A stretch of 64,000 nt of DNA, from NCBI RefSeq assembly GCF_000808535.1, contig NZ_JWLV01000006.1:31436-95435 (forward strand), read 5' to 3'. The stretch comes from Vibrio sinaloensis. Its GTDB lineage: Bacteria; Pseudomonadota; Gammaproteobacteria; Enterobacterales; Vibrionaceae. The position numbers and the translations under genes are program-made. Each line of letters starts with the position of its first letter. The first letter of the stretch is position 1. Below are positions 35,338 to 43,829 of this stretch, piece after piece. A model generated the notes under the pieces. The model was not told where the DNA came from. It saw only the letters and a list, made by a program, of their open reading frames with translations, and ran no database searches.

Positions 35338-36078
35338 ATGAGTAAAGTCGTGATTGTGACCGGTGGTGGACGAGGAATTGGAGCAGCGACATGCGTGCTG
35401 CTCGCAAAGCAAAACTACAAGGTGTGTGTTAACTACCACTCTAATCAGCAACAAGCGCACTCGGTTGTCGATAAGATTGTGGAGCAAGGCGGCGAGGCGT
35501 TTGCCTATCAAGCGGATGTGAGTGACGAGAATCAAGTTCAAGCCATGTTTGTCGCAACTCGTCAACGTTACGGCAGCGTGACGCATTTGGTTAACAATGC
35601 CGGGATTCTCTTTACTCAATCTGAACTGCGCAACATCGACGTTAAGCGATTTAAGCAAGTGCTCGACACCAATGTGATTGGCTGCTTTGTCTGCTGCAAA
35701 ACCTTTATCAATCAGTTCGATCACGCTATCGAGCATGGGGCGATTGTGAATGTCTCGTCGGCAGCCTCTCGACTTGGTGCCCCTTTTGAATACGTCGATT
35801 ACGCAGCATCAAAAGGAGCGATGGATTCGATGACCACAGGGCTGTCGCTGGAGCTGGCAGGGCAGAATATCCGCGTGAATGGTGTGCGCCCAGGCTGTAT
35901 CTATACCGACATGCACGCTGACGGAGGCGAGCCGGGAAGAGTTGACCGCCTTGGTCCTAATCTTCCTCTCAAGCGTGGTGGAACACCCGAAGAAGTCGCT
36001 AATGCCATTGCGTGGCTTCTCAGCGAGGAAGCATCGTATGTGACCGGCTCTTTTGTCGATTTAGCGGGTGGTCGCTAG
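35338..36078 (+). CDS. Short-chain dehydrogenase/reductase
   Basis: A 246-residue classical SDR: nucleotide-binding VTGGGRGIGAA (near 7), NNAG (near 87), catalytic Ser in VNVSSAASRLG (near 140), and YxxxK in YAASKGAM (near 158). The C-terminus VTGSFVDLAGGR is typical of 3-ketoacyl-reductase or glucose-dehydrogenase-like members; the substrate is not known. The LysR gene and a parS2 site lie directly upstream. Confidence 0.88.
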   Translation: MSKVVIVTGGGRGIGAATCVLLAKQNYKVCVNYHSNQQQAHSVVDKIVEQGGEAFAYQADVSDENQVQAMFVATRQRYGSVTHLVNNAGILFTQSELRNIDVKRFKQVLDTNVIGCFVCCKTFINQFDHAIEHGAIVNVSSAASRLGAPFEYVDYAASKGAMDSMTTGLSLELAGQNIRVNGVRPGCIYTDMHADGGEPGRVDRLGPNLPLKRGGTPEEVANAIAWLLSEEASYVTGSFVDLAGGR

Positions 36079-36150
36079 CAAGCACATCTGCGTGACCTGC
36101 CTGACGCTCGGCAAGGGTGAACGAAGGGGCATCTTACCTGTTCGATTTGG

Positions 36151-37632
36151 TCAATCGGCCTCACGGTTGGCCAGTTGGTGTAGGTCGAGCGTTTTTTCTT
36201 TTTCGCCCATGTTGCTCGTTATCGACGCCGTTTGTGATGCCAAATCGACTGCCAAAGCTATCTGGCAATCTTGCTTGCTCCAAGTCATGGTCAATGATGT
36301 GCTCCCTCCTGAAACTTCAAATTCACCATCGAAAGCGGGGTGACGATTGCGCAGCTTGATGAGTTCCATTAGCCCTTTGACCACGGTTTTTTGCTGTCGT
36401 GAATGGACCTCTTGTGGCGTTAAATAGGGGCGGTTGATGTCACGGCCGACTTGGGTTTTCTTTAGCAGTTCGACGTCGTTCTCCATCGCAAATAAACCCG
36501 CGTAATAGACTTGGGGAACGCCCGGGCTGAAGAACTGAATAGCTCGCGCGATAAGGTAGTGAAAGTCATTTCTTCCCAGTGCGTCGTAATAGCTACAATT
36601 GACTTGATACAAGTCGAGGTTGTTCGCCGCTGCGCCCGTCGCCAAACGACTTTGACCGTCACTATTGGTATGGATGGATTCAACCAGACTATCAATTTGA
36701 GATGGCGTCAGTAGCCCTGATTTGTCGCCTTCGGGACCCGCATCAATAATGCCAATACCATCATGTGTATCCAACACAGTCAGGCAGTTGCGCGGCGCAA
36801 TGCCCAACCAATGAATAAGCGGATCGACATCGTTAGCGGACAGAGCATGCAATACCAGCGGCGGGAGGGCAAAGTCATAGACTCGATGAACCCGTTTCGC
36901 GACATCAATCTGCGTTTGATAGTGGCTATGAATTTCGGCGATGGTTTCCATGCCCAGTTGATTGGCCCGCTGAGATAGAGCATCAATGAAATCAAACGTC
37001 TCATCGAGCATAAAGCAGCTGCTATTTGCGCGTTTGATCGCGTAGCCAGCGGCGTCTAAGCGGATAATTTTCACCCCATTGTCAGCGAACAGTTGTAACA
37101 CTAGCTCGAGATACGCTTTGCCCTCGGGGTGTTCCACATTGATGTCAATTTGGTTGTCGGTAAAGGTGGTCCAAAAGTTAACTTGCTGACCCGATTTGAG
37201 CGTTTTGGCGCTAAAACAGCGGTTGGGGCGGGGACGATAAATGGCCTCTGCTTGGCTATCAGTGATGCCGCTTGGGAAGATGTCTTGCTCTTTGAGAAAC
37301 AGAGACCAATAGGCGGACTCCTCGCCATAGTTAAGCACATCGATAAACTGCGGAGACTGAGCCGACGCATGGTTGACGATAAGGTCTGCCATGATGTCAC
37401 AGTGTTCACTGAGCGCTTTGACATCCGCCCAGTTGCCTAAGCGTGGGTCAACCAATTGATGGTCTATCGGATCAAACCCTGCATCGCTGCCGTCGATAGG
37501 ATAAAAAAACGGCAGCAGATGAACGGCGGAAAAAAGGCCGCTCAACTCAGTGGTGAGCAGTCTATTCAATGCGGGTAAATCGGCGCCACTTAAGCGGTCA
37601 ACGTAAGCGATCAACTGAACCTTATTTTGCAT
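36151..37632 (-). CDS. Sucrose phosphorylase (GH13_18)
   Basis: A 493-residue GH13 enzyme, near-collinear with the characterised bifidobacterial sucrose phosphorylase as I recall it (start KNKVQLI/QNKVQLI). GSDAGFDPIDH is near 49. The nucleophile Asp is in IRLDAAGY (near 197), the acid/base Glu in IAEIHSHYQ (near 238), and the third Asp in VLDTHDGIG (near 291). It converts sucrose and phosphate to glucose-1-phosphate and fructose in the cytoplasm, saving an ATP. It is the last gene of the agl-like operon. Confidence 0.9.
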   Translation of the reverse strand: MQNKVQLIAYVDRLSGADLPALNRLLTTELSGLFSAVHLLPFFYPIDGSDAGFDPIDHQLVDPRLGNWADVKALSEHCDIMADLIVNHASAQSPQFIDVLNYGEESAYWSLFLKEQDIFPSGITDSQAEAIYRPRPNRCFSAKTLKSGQQVNFWTTFTDNQIDINVEHPEGKAYLELVLQLFADNGVKIIRLDAAGYAIKRANSSCFMLDETFDFIDALSQRANQLGMETIAEIHSHYQTQIDVAKRVHRVYDFALPPLVLHALSANDVDPLIHWLGIAPRNCLTVLDTHDGIGIIDAGPEGDKSGLLTPSQIDSLVESIHTNSDGQSRLATGAAANNLDLYQVNCSYYDALGRNDFHYLIARAIQFFSPGVPQVYYAGLFAMENDVELLKKTQVGRDINRPYLTPQEVHSRQQKTVVKGLMELIKLRNRHPAFDGEFEVSGGSTSLTMTWSKQDCQIALAVDLASQTASITSNMGEKEKTLDLHQLANREAD

Positions 37633-37685
37633 GATAGAACGTTCCTATATCGAGTTCGCGAGAGAGCAGAAGCCAGAATCCACTA

Positions 37686-38777
37686 TCACAAGTGTTTAAG
37701 AGAGAGACCATCTTGGTTGAAGAGGTGGATCTTCTCGACATCCGCTTTTAGATGGATCTGTTCCCCGCGATGGAAATCTAAGATCCCGGGTAACTTCGCT
37801 ACTATGGCTTCCTCATGCCCCTCGGCGTTGATATGGAGCAAGGTGACTTCGCCCAATGACTCGACAAACAGCACGGTTCCGGAGATGAGCGCTTCCTCTA
37901 GGTTTGCAACAAGGAAATCTTCTGGGCGAACGCCCAATTGAAGCTGGCTTCCTTTTAGTTCAGGGTTGGCGGCAATGGGGATATCGATGTGCAGACCGCT
38001 TTCGGCGCTCACTTTGCATTTATCGCCCGCTTCAATCAGCGTTGCGGCGCTTAGGTTCATGGCTGGAGAGCCGATGAACTGAGCAACAAACACATTGGCT
38101 GGATTCGTGTAGAGCTCAAGCGGCGTACCGACTTGTTCGATTTTCCCCGCTGAGAGCACCACGATGCGATCGGCAAGCGTCATTGCCTCGACCTGATCAT
38201 GGGTCACATAGATCATGGTGGTTTGCTCAAGCTGCTCTTTCAGGTTGGCAATTTCAATACGGGTTTGCACACGCAGCGCCGCATCTAGGTTGGAGAGTGG
38301 CTCATCAAACAGGAACACCTTGGGTTGGCGCACGATGGCGCGTCCGATCGCCACACGCTGGCGCTGACCACCAGACAAAGCCTTGGGTAGCCTGTCGAGG
38401 TAGGGCTCAAGTTGCAGCATTCTGGCGGCTTCCATCACTCGCTCATGAATGGCTTCTTTTGATTCTTTGGCGATGCGCATGGCAAACGCCATATTGTCAT
38501 ACACCGTCATGTGCGGGTAGAGAGCATAGGTTTGAAACACCATCGCAATACCGCGCATAGCGGCGGGCAAATCGTTGACGCGGGCTTGTTCAATAAAGAG
38601 GTCGCCAGAAGTGATTTCCTCTAGCCCCGCGATCATGCGTAATAGTGTTGATTTTCCACAGCCAGAAGGGCCGACAAACACAACAAATTCACCCTGGCGA
38701 ATATCGAGGTCGATGCCGTGCAGAACTTGCGTGTCACCGTATGATTTGGTTACGTTGGTTAAAGCTAATCCTGTCAT
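37686..38777 (-). CDS. Alpha-glucoside ABC transporter ATPase (AglK/MalK/UgpC type)
   Basis: A 363-residue CUT1-type ATPase: Walker A GPSGCGKSTLLRM (near 38), Q-loop region FQTYALYPHM, signature LSGGQRQRVAIGRAI (near 136), Walker B VFLFDEPLSNLD, and a C-terminal TOBE/regulatory domain (about 240-363). The start at 38777 gives the usual length; an ATG at 38834 would overlap aglG. It lies 28 bp after the AglG-like gene and 53 bp before sucrose phosphorylase. Confidence 0.88.
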   Translation of the reverse strand: MTGLALTNVTKSYGDTQVLHGIDLDIRQGEFVVFVGPSGCGKSTLLRMIAGLEEITSGDLFIEQARVNDLPAAMRGIAMVFQTYALYPHMTVYDNMAFAMRIAKESKEAIHERVMEAARMLQLEPYLDRLPKALSGGQRQRVAIGRAIVRQPKVFLFDEPLSNLDAALRVQTRIEIANLKEQLEQTTMIYVTHDQVEAMTLADRIVVLSAGKIEQVGTPLELYTNPANVFVAQFIGSPAMNLSAATLIEAGDKCKVSAESGLHIDIPIAANPELKGSQLQLGVRPEDFLVANLEEALISGTVLFVESLGEVTLLHINAEGHEEAIVAKLPGILDFHRGEQIHLKADVEKIHLFNQDGLSLKHL

Positions 38778-38805
38778 TTCATTATTCTCATCATTTGCAA
38801 ACGGC

Positions 38806-39987
38806 TTATTTGACTGAGCCAGAAAGAAGTCCACGAACTAAGTAGCGTTGTAGGGTAAAAAAGACCGCTAACGGCACCGCAATAGAGACAAAGGCCGATG
38901 CGGTAAGGATTTCCCAGTTGCCGCCTCTAGAGCCGAGTAGTTCACGCAATCGTGCGGTTAACACCATGTGTTCTTCGCCGGTACCGAGGAATACCGTAGC
39001 CACCAGCAGATCGTTCCAAACCCATAAGAATTGGAAAATGCCAAATGAGGCGAGGGCAGGAAAAGAGAGTGGCAGCACAATGCGCATAAAGATTTCAAAG
39101 TCGGTAGCCCCATCTACTTTCGCAGATTCAATGATCTCGCGTGGCAAGCTGGAGATGTAATTGCGCAGCAGATAGATAGCCAAGGGCAAGCCAAAGCCAG
39201 TGTGGGCGAGCCAAATCCCAAGATAGGTTTTTGCCCCCACGCCAAAAAAGGCGCCGATATCGTTGTAGAGTCTTAACAGCGGGATCAATGACATCTGCAA
39301 AGGCACCACGAGTAAGCCAACCACTAACGCAATCAACAGGTTTCGCCCGGGCATTTTCATCCAAGAGAGTGCGTAGGCCGCGTAAGCTGCAATCAATATC
39401 GGAATGATTGTGGCGGGTATGGTGACGGTTAGGGAGTTGATAAATGAGCGACCAATCCCTTCTGCGGTCAGCACTTCTTGATAGTTATCCAAGCCGAATT
39501 TGGGAGGCACAACAGCGGTAAAGAAAATTCGCTTGCCTCGCGAGCCAGTAAACGGCTCGGGTGAGGTCATCTGATATTGGCCGTTTTCTGCAACTGTGAG
39601 TGTGCCGTCATTTCGCATTTGTGCCACTTCGCCAGGTTGGTAACGGGTAGGCTCACGGGAAGAAAACCCAAACGCGCTGATGGTACTCGGCTTACCATCT
39701 ACCAGCAGTTGGCCTTGAAGAACATATCGATCCCCTTGTTTCACTTGCTTGTCTGGCACCTCGGTACGCTCTACCAAGTTCTGCTGCGAACTGGTGAGAG
39801 ATGTCCACCAACCGGAAATCGCCAATTGGTCTTTGTCACGAAACGACGAAATAAAAAGACCCGCTGTGGGTAAGGTCCACAGCACCACAATCACGAACAC
39901 CGAAAAGTGGACCAAAAGCGTCAGCGGTGAGCGCCTAAGTTTGCTCATGCTGAATGTTGCGTTACTCGCAGACGTTGAATCTGACAT
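38806..39987 (-). CDS. Alpha-glucoside ABC permease (AglG-like)
   Basis: A 393-residue inner-membrane permease of the CUT1 family. It has an N-terminal helix near 35-55 and a large extracytoplasmic insertion (about 60-190), which is characteristic of AglG-type subunits. The EAA loop is IIESAKVDGATDFEIF (near 300). The ATG at 39987 overlaps the AglF stop (TAATG) and has GGAGGA upstream; a start at 40029 would run into aglF. Confidence 0.87.
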   Translation of the reverse strand: MSDSTSASNATFSMSKLRRSPLTLLVHFSVFVIVVLWTLPTAGLFISSFRDKDQLAISGWWTSLTSSQQNLVERTEVPDKQVKQGDRYVLQGQLLVDGKPSTISAFGFSSREPTRYQPGEVAQMRNDGTLTVAENGQYQMTSPEPFTGSRGKRIFFTAVVPPKFGLDNYQEVLTAEGIGRSFINSLTVTIPATIIPILIAAYAAYALSWMKMPGRNLLIALVVGLLVVPLQMSLIPLLRLYNDIGAFFGVGAKTYLGIWLAHTGFGLPLAIYLLRNYISSLPREIIESAKVDGATDFEIFMRIVLPLSFPALASFGIFQFLWVWNDLLVATVFLGTGEEHMVLTARLRELLGSRGGNWEILTASAFVSIAVPLAVFFTLQRYLVRGLLSGSVK

Positions 39988-40997
39988 TAGCGATCCTCCA
40001 TTTGCGCGCTCGCTTGGCGCATGTTCCAAACCATCACTGGGACAACGGCAACCATAATGATCACCGCAATGGCAGCTCCGCGTCCGAAATCACCGCCGCC
40101 TCGGAACATCCAGTCAAACATCATGTTCGCGAGAACTTGGGTGCTCCATTGGCCGTTGGTCATCGCCAAAACAATATCGAAAACTTTCAGTACCAAAATG
40201 GTGATGGTGGTCCACACCACGGCAATGGTGCCCCAAATCTGTGGAATGAGAATCTTGAAGAAGATTTGCACCCCACTCGCGCCATCAAGAACAGCGGCTT
40301 CTACTGTCTCTTCTGGGATGCCGCGCAGTGCAGCGGAGAGGATCACCATCGCAAAACCGGTTTGGATCCAAATTAAGATCACCATCAAGAAGAAGTTGTT
40401 CCAAAATGGGATCGTGATCCAGGCTTGCGCGGTGCCGCCAAACGCTTCAACCACGGCATTGAGAATACCGATTTGCTCTGATCCAGGAGCGCGATAGTCG
40501 TAGACAAATTTCCAAATGATGGATGCACCGATAAACGAGATTGCCATCGGCATAAAAATCAGACTTTTGGCGATATTGCCCCAGCTGACTTTGTCTGTCA
40601 GAGCGGCGATAACCAGACCGAAAAACGTCGACGCCGCAGGGACAACCAGCAACCAAAGTAAGTTGTTAAACAGCGATTCGCGAAATTCAGGGTCGTTAAA
40701 GAGCCATAGGTAATTGGCGAGGCCAACAAATTGGTCGCCGTTTCTGTCGTGCAGAGACAGCACAATCGACTCAAATACCGGATACACCAGATACAAACCA
40801 AGAAAACTCAAGGCAGGGCCAAGAAACAACCAAGGACGAATGGATGCGGCACGTCGCAAGTTGCGAGCCATGGTTTGATTGGAGACGTTTTTGGTTGGAA
40901 AGATCACACTCAGCAACCAGTTGGTGCCCAAAAAGTAGACTACGCAACTGGCTACGCCCAACGCCATGATAAAGAGTGAGGAGTAAAGCTGTTCCAT
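39987..40997 (-). CDS. Alpha-glucoside ABC permease (AglF-like)
   Basis: A 336-residue CUT1 permease with six or more membrane segments. The EAA motif is VEAAVLDGASGVQIFFKIL (near 240). It pairs with the AglG-like permease. It starts 86 bp after the binding-protein gene; that gap has a strong hairpin. Confidence 0.87.
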   Translation of the reverse strand: MEQLYSSLFIMALGVASCVVYFLGTNWLLSVIFPTKNVSNQTMARNLRRAASIRPWLFLGPALSFLGLYLVYPVFESIVLSLHDRNGDQFVGLANYLWLFNDPEFRESLFNNLLWLLVVPAASTFFGLVIAALTDKVSWGNIAKSLIFMPMAISFIGASIIWKFVYDYRAPGSEQIGILNAVVEAFGGTAQAWITIPFWNNFFLMVILIWIQTGFAMVILSAALRGIPEETVEAAVLDGASGVQIFFKILIPQIWGTIAVVWTTITILVLKVFDIVLAMTNGQWSTQVLANMMFDWMFRGGGDFGRGAAIAVIIMVAVVPVMVWNMRQASAQMEDR

Positions 40998-41040
40998 TGC
41001 TATTTCACCTATCGCTGTCGAATTCGTTCTCGAGGCAACA

Positions 41041-41072
41041 GAAAGCCGATAGAGCAGTGCCTATCGGCTTTC
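41041..41072. terminator. Intercistronic hairpin between binding protein and permease genes
   Basis: GAAAGCCGATAG and CTATCGGCTTTC form a perfect 12-bp stem with an 8-base loop, lying 12 bp after the binding-protein stop. There is no T run after it on the minus strand, so it is more likely an mRNA-stabilising or partial-termination element that keeps binding protein in excess over permeases. Confidence 0.7.
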
Positions 41073-41083
41073 GACGTGGGAGG

Positions 41084-42436
41084 TTACTTCAACGCATCCC
41101 AAGTGGTTTGAACGTCGTTGGCAACGTCTTGGGCTGATTTACCACCACTGTAGTCCACCATGCCTGTCCAGAAGGCGCCTGCGCCAATTTTGCCCGGCAT
41201 CAGATCAGAGCCATCGAAGCGGAAGGTTGTCGCTTGCAGCAATATCTCCCCCTGTTTTTTCAACGTTTCATTGCCATAGGCATCCACGTTTGCTCCTTTA
41301 TGCGGCGTTAAGAAGCCTGATTGCGCCATCCAAATTTCATGGGCGATTGGGGATTGCAAGAATTCCATAAAGGCGCGTGTCGCAGGTGAATCTTTAGTGA
41401 TGCTCCACATGGTACCAGCGCCGAGTACTGGCTTACCTAACGGTTTCGATTCGTAGGCAGGGAAGTAGAAGAAATCAACGTCTGCACCTAACTGAGTGCC
41501 TTCAGGGAAGAAGCTCGGAATAAAGGAAGCTTGGCGATGCATGTAACATTTGACCGGAGAGGTGAACAATCCTTTTGGTGAATCGCGGAAGTCGGTTGCA
41601 GCAACTGCGCGAGCGCCGCCATCAACAAAGGCATCGTTGCGTACAAACCAACCGAATTCTTCGATCGCGTTGACCACTTTGGCATCGTTAAACTTGAGCT
41701 CGTTGGTGACCCATTTGTCGTAGTCCGCTGGCGATTGAGTGCGCAGCATCATATCTTCTACCCAGTCTGTTGCCGGCCAACCTGTTGCACCGCCCGAGCC
41801 TAAACCAACACACCAAGGGGTTTCGCCATCTTTGACGATTTGCTCCGTCAACGCTTTTAGCTCTTCCATGGTTTCAGGGACTTCGTAGCCCGCATCCTCA
41901 AAGTTTTCAGGGACGTACCAAACCAGCGATTTCAAATCGACCTTGTAGAAAAATCCATACAGCGCGTCTTTGCCATCTTTACCGGCAAAGGTCCCCAAAT
42001 CGACCCATGAAGAACCTGCGGCATAGTTATCATTGATCCATGTTGCTGTCTTTGGCTCTAGGGGGGTCAAGAAGCCTTTAGAAGCGAGATCGGCAGCCAA
42101 GCCTGGCTGAGGGAAAATCGCAATATTCGGCGCACTGCCAGCTTGAACATCGATGGCGATTTGTTGCTCAAACGAGTCTGAACCAGAGTAGTTCACTGTG
42201 GCGCCTGTAGCGGCTTCAAAGTAAGCAATCACGCTTTCAACTAACTCTTTATCTTGAGTAAGCCAAGGACCAAAGATGGTGATGGTTTGACCTTTCAGAT
42301 CTTGACTCTTCAAAGCCTCGTAGCTTTGCCAATTGAAGCGAGCGTCCTCGCCGGGAGTATATTTTAAATCAGCAGCGATGGTAGGGAGGGACAGCACCGC
42401 GACAGCAATCGAACTAGCAAGTAGAGTGGTTTTCAT
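41084..42436 (-). CDS. Alpha-glucoside/sucrose-binding periplasmic protein (AglE-like)
   Basis: A 450-residue family-1 solute-binding protein with a Sec signal peptide (MKTTLLASSIAVAVLSLPTIAA). The mature part resembles AglE of the alpha-glucoside importer: FGPWLTQDKELVESVIAYF near 56, WPATDWVEDMMLR near 215, and GAGAFWTGMVDYSGGKSAQ near 420. It should capture sucrose or other alpha-glucosides in the periplasm. It is the first gene of the operon; GGAG lies before the ATG. Confidence 0.88.
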   Translation of the reverse strand: MKTTLLASSIAVAVLSLPTIAADLKYTPGEDARFNWQSYEALKSQDLKGQTITIFGPWLTQDKELVESVIAYFEAATGATVNYSGSDSFEQQIAIDVQAGSAPNIAIFPQPGLAADLASKGFLTPLEPKTATWINDNYAAGSSWVDLGTFAGKDGKDALYGFFYKVDLKSLVWYVPENFEDAGYEVPETMEELKALTEQIVKDGETPWCVGLGSGGATGWPATDWVEDMMLRTQSPADYDKWVTNELKFNDAKVVNAIEEFGWFVRNDAFVDGGARAVAATDFRDSPKGLFTSPVKCYMHRQASFIPSFFPEGTQLGADVDFFYFPAYESKPLGKPVLGAGTMWSITKDSPATRAFMEFLQSPIAHEIWMAQSGFLTPHKGANVDAYGNETLKKQGEILLQATTFRFDGSDLMPGKIGAGAFWTGMVDYSGGKSAQDVANDVQTTWDALK

Positions 42437-42523
42437 TGGTTAGACTCCGTGTTCAGATACCTAATTAACGTTTCTTGTTATCAAACCGAACTTTGTTGAG
42501 ATGACCGTTTATGGTGGTTATCT

Positions 42524-42537
42524 CTTAATCGATTAAG
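42524..42537. promoter_or_regulatory. LacI-type operator 1
   Basis: CTTAATCGATTAAG is a perfect palindrome with the central CG typical of LacI/GalR operators. It lies 88 bp upstream of the AglE-like start and so probably in its promoter. Confidence 0.75.
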
Positions 42538-42691
42538 TTATCACTAATCAAAATAGAAGCACTTCCAGAGATTGCTTGTTTTTTAGCCTTATGTTGTGCT
42601 TTTGATCATATTTACTGCTGTTATTTTGAACAAAAGTTGATCGACTTCAAAGTTGATCAGTTTGCTTCTCTGCTTCGAGTACTGGTTTTTA

Positions 42692-42705
42692 CTTAATCGT
42701 TTTAG
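42692..42705. promoter_or_regulatory. LacI-type operator 2 (imperfect)
   Basis: CTTAATCGTTTTAG differs from operator 1 at two positions. It lies 62 bp upstream of the regulator start and suggests autoregulation or looping with operator 1 (168 bp apart). Confidence 0.6.
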
Positions 42706-42766
42706 ACTTTAAAAAAATTGAGGCTACCTTTGCCTACAGAACAAGACGTTTGGACTTAGCCCTATC

Positions 42767-43798
42767 ATGCAAAATAAAAAGCCGACACTTAAAACCGTAG
42801 CTGAGTATCTCGGGGTTTCCACCGCGACGGTGTCGAATGCCTTTAACCGACCAAACCAGCTCTCTAAATCGCTGCGAGAGAAGATTCTCTCAGAGTGTGA
42901 AAACCTCGGTTACAGTGGACCAAGCATCACTGCGCGCAGCCTTCGTACTGGTAAAACAGGGGTGATTGGGCTGTTATTGGCTGACAACCTTGCGTTCAAC
43001 TTTACCGATCCTGTTGCGACGGAATTCCTTGCGGGGATTTCTCAATTGCTTGACCAAGAGCACGTCAACATGTTGATGCTGCCGTCCAATACTGAGAATT
43101 ATCAGAACACTCAAGTCGAGACGATTCCAGATAGTTTTATTGTGTACGGCAAACCGATGGACGCCAACGTCATGAACTTGATTACGCGTCAGCGCAAACC
43201 TTTAGTGACGGTCGATTTTTGTTGGCCAGAGATTCCCTCGATTAACGTTGATAACGAACAAGCCTGTTACGACATCGCAAGCCACGCTATTCACAGCCCT
43301 GATGACCATATCTTGATCCTTGGTTTGCGCTTGGAATCGACCAATGCACTGGCACTGGCCAATCTAGACAACCTGTACACAGAGGAAGAATCGGTGTCGA
43401 GATGCCGCTTTGAAGGCTACAAACGGGCGATTCACGACAAGGGGGCGACGCTGGATGTGGATAATGTGTGGCAAATCCACGAGCTTGAGAAACCGGTTCT
43501 AAAAACCATGTTGCGAGGCGCGTTGACCTCACCGCAGTGTCCCCAAGTGCTGTTGTGTATGAGTGACAAGATTGCTCTCGCAGCCCTTGAGGTGACCCAA
43601 GAGCTCGGTTTAATCGTTCCAGATGAGATTCGTATTGTCGGATTTGATGATATTCCTGCCGCAGAGTCAGCCGGATTAACCACGGTCAGACAGCCGATTA
43701 TGCATAAAGGGCAGCTTGCCGCCCAAATGGCGATGGGGCACATCCCATACCAAACCATGGTACTCGACACCGAGTTGATGATTCGACGTACCAGTTAG
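42767..43798 (+). CDS. LacI-family regulator of the sucrose/alpha-glucoside genes
   Basis: A 343-residue LacI/GalR protein. The N-terminal HTH is LKTVAEYLGVSTATVSNAF (near 8-26), followed by the hinge region GPSITARSLRTGK and a periplasmic-binding-protein-like effector domain. Divergent to the importer operon and 31 bp before the alpha-glucosidase gene, so it probably represses both; the effector (sucrose or a product) is inferred. Confidence 0.88.
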   Translation: MQNKKPTLKTVAEYLGVSTATVSNAFNRPNQLSKSLREKILSECENLGYSGPSITARSLRTGKTGVIGLLLADNLAFNFTDPVATEFLAGISQLLDQEHVNMLMLPSNTENYQNTQVETIPDSFIVYGKPMDANVMNLITRQRKPLVTVDFCWPEIPSINVDNEQACYDIASHAIHSPDDHILILGLRLESTNALALANLDNLYTEEESVSRCRFEGYKRAIHDKGATLDVDNVWQIHELEKPVLKTMLRGALTSPQCPQVLLCMSDKIALAALEVTQELGLIVPDEIRIVGFDDIPAAESAGLTTVRQPIMHKGQLAAQMAMGHIPYQTMVLDTELMIRRTS

Positions 43799-43829
43799 GC
43801 CTGTATAACCCATTTAAGGAGCAACGATC

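Larger units (their letters stand above)
42437..42766. promoter_or_regulatory. Divergent agl / lacI-type control region
   Basis: 330 bp between the AglE-like gene and the LacI-type regulator. It holds two related palindromes (42524-42537 and 42692-42705) and AT-rich promoter-like sequence. The region also has a GATC-rich partial dyad near 42638-42660 of unknown meaning. Confidence 0.7.

Noticed and set aside
11491..42607. Other TGATCA hexamers outside the origin (for example 11494, 11810, 14214, 42602)
   Set aside because: A six-base palindrome is expected by chance about every 4 kb; these lack the following TTTC/TTCC part of the iteron.
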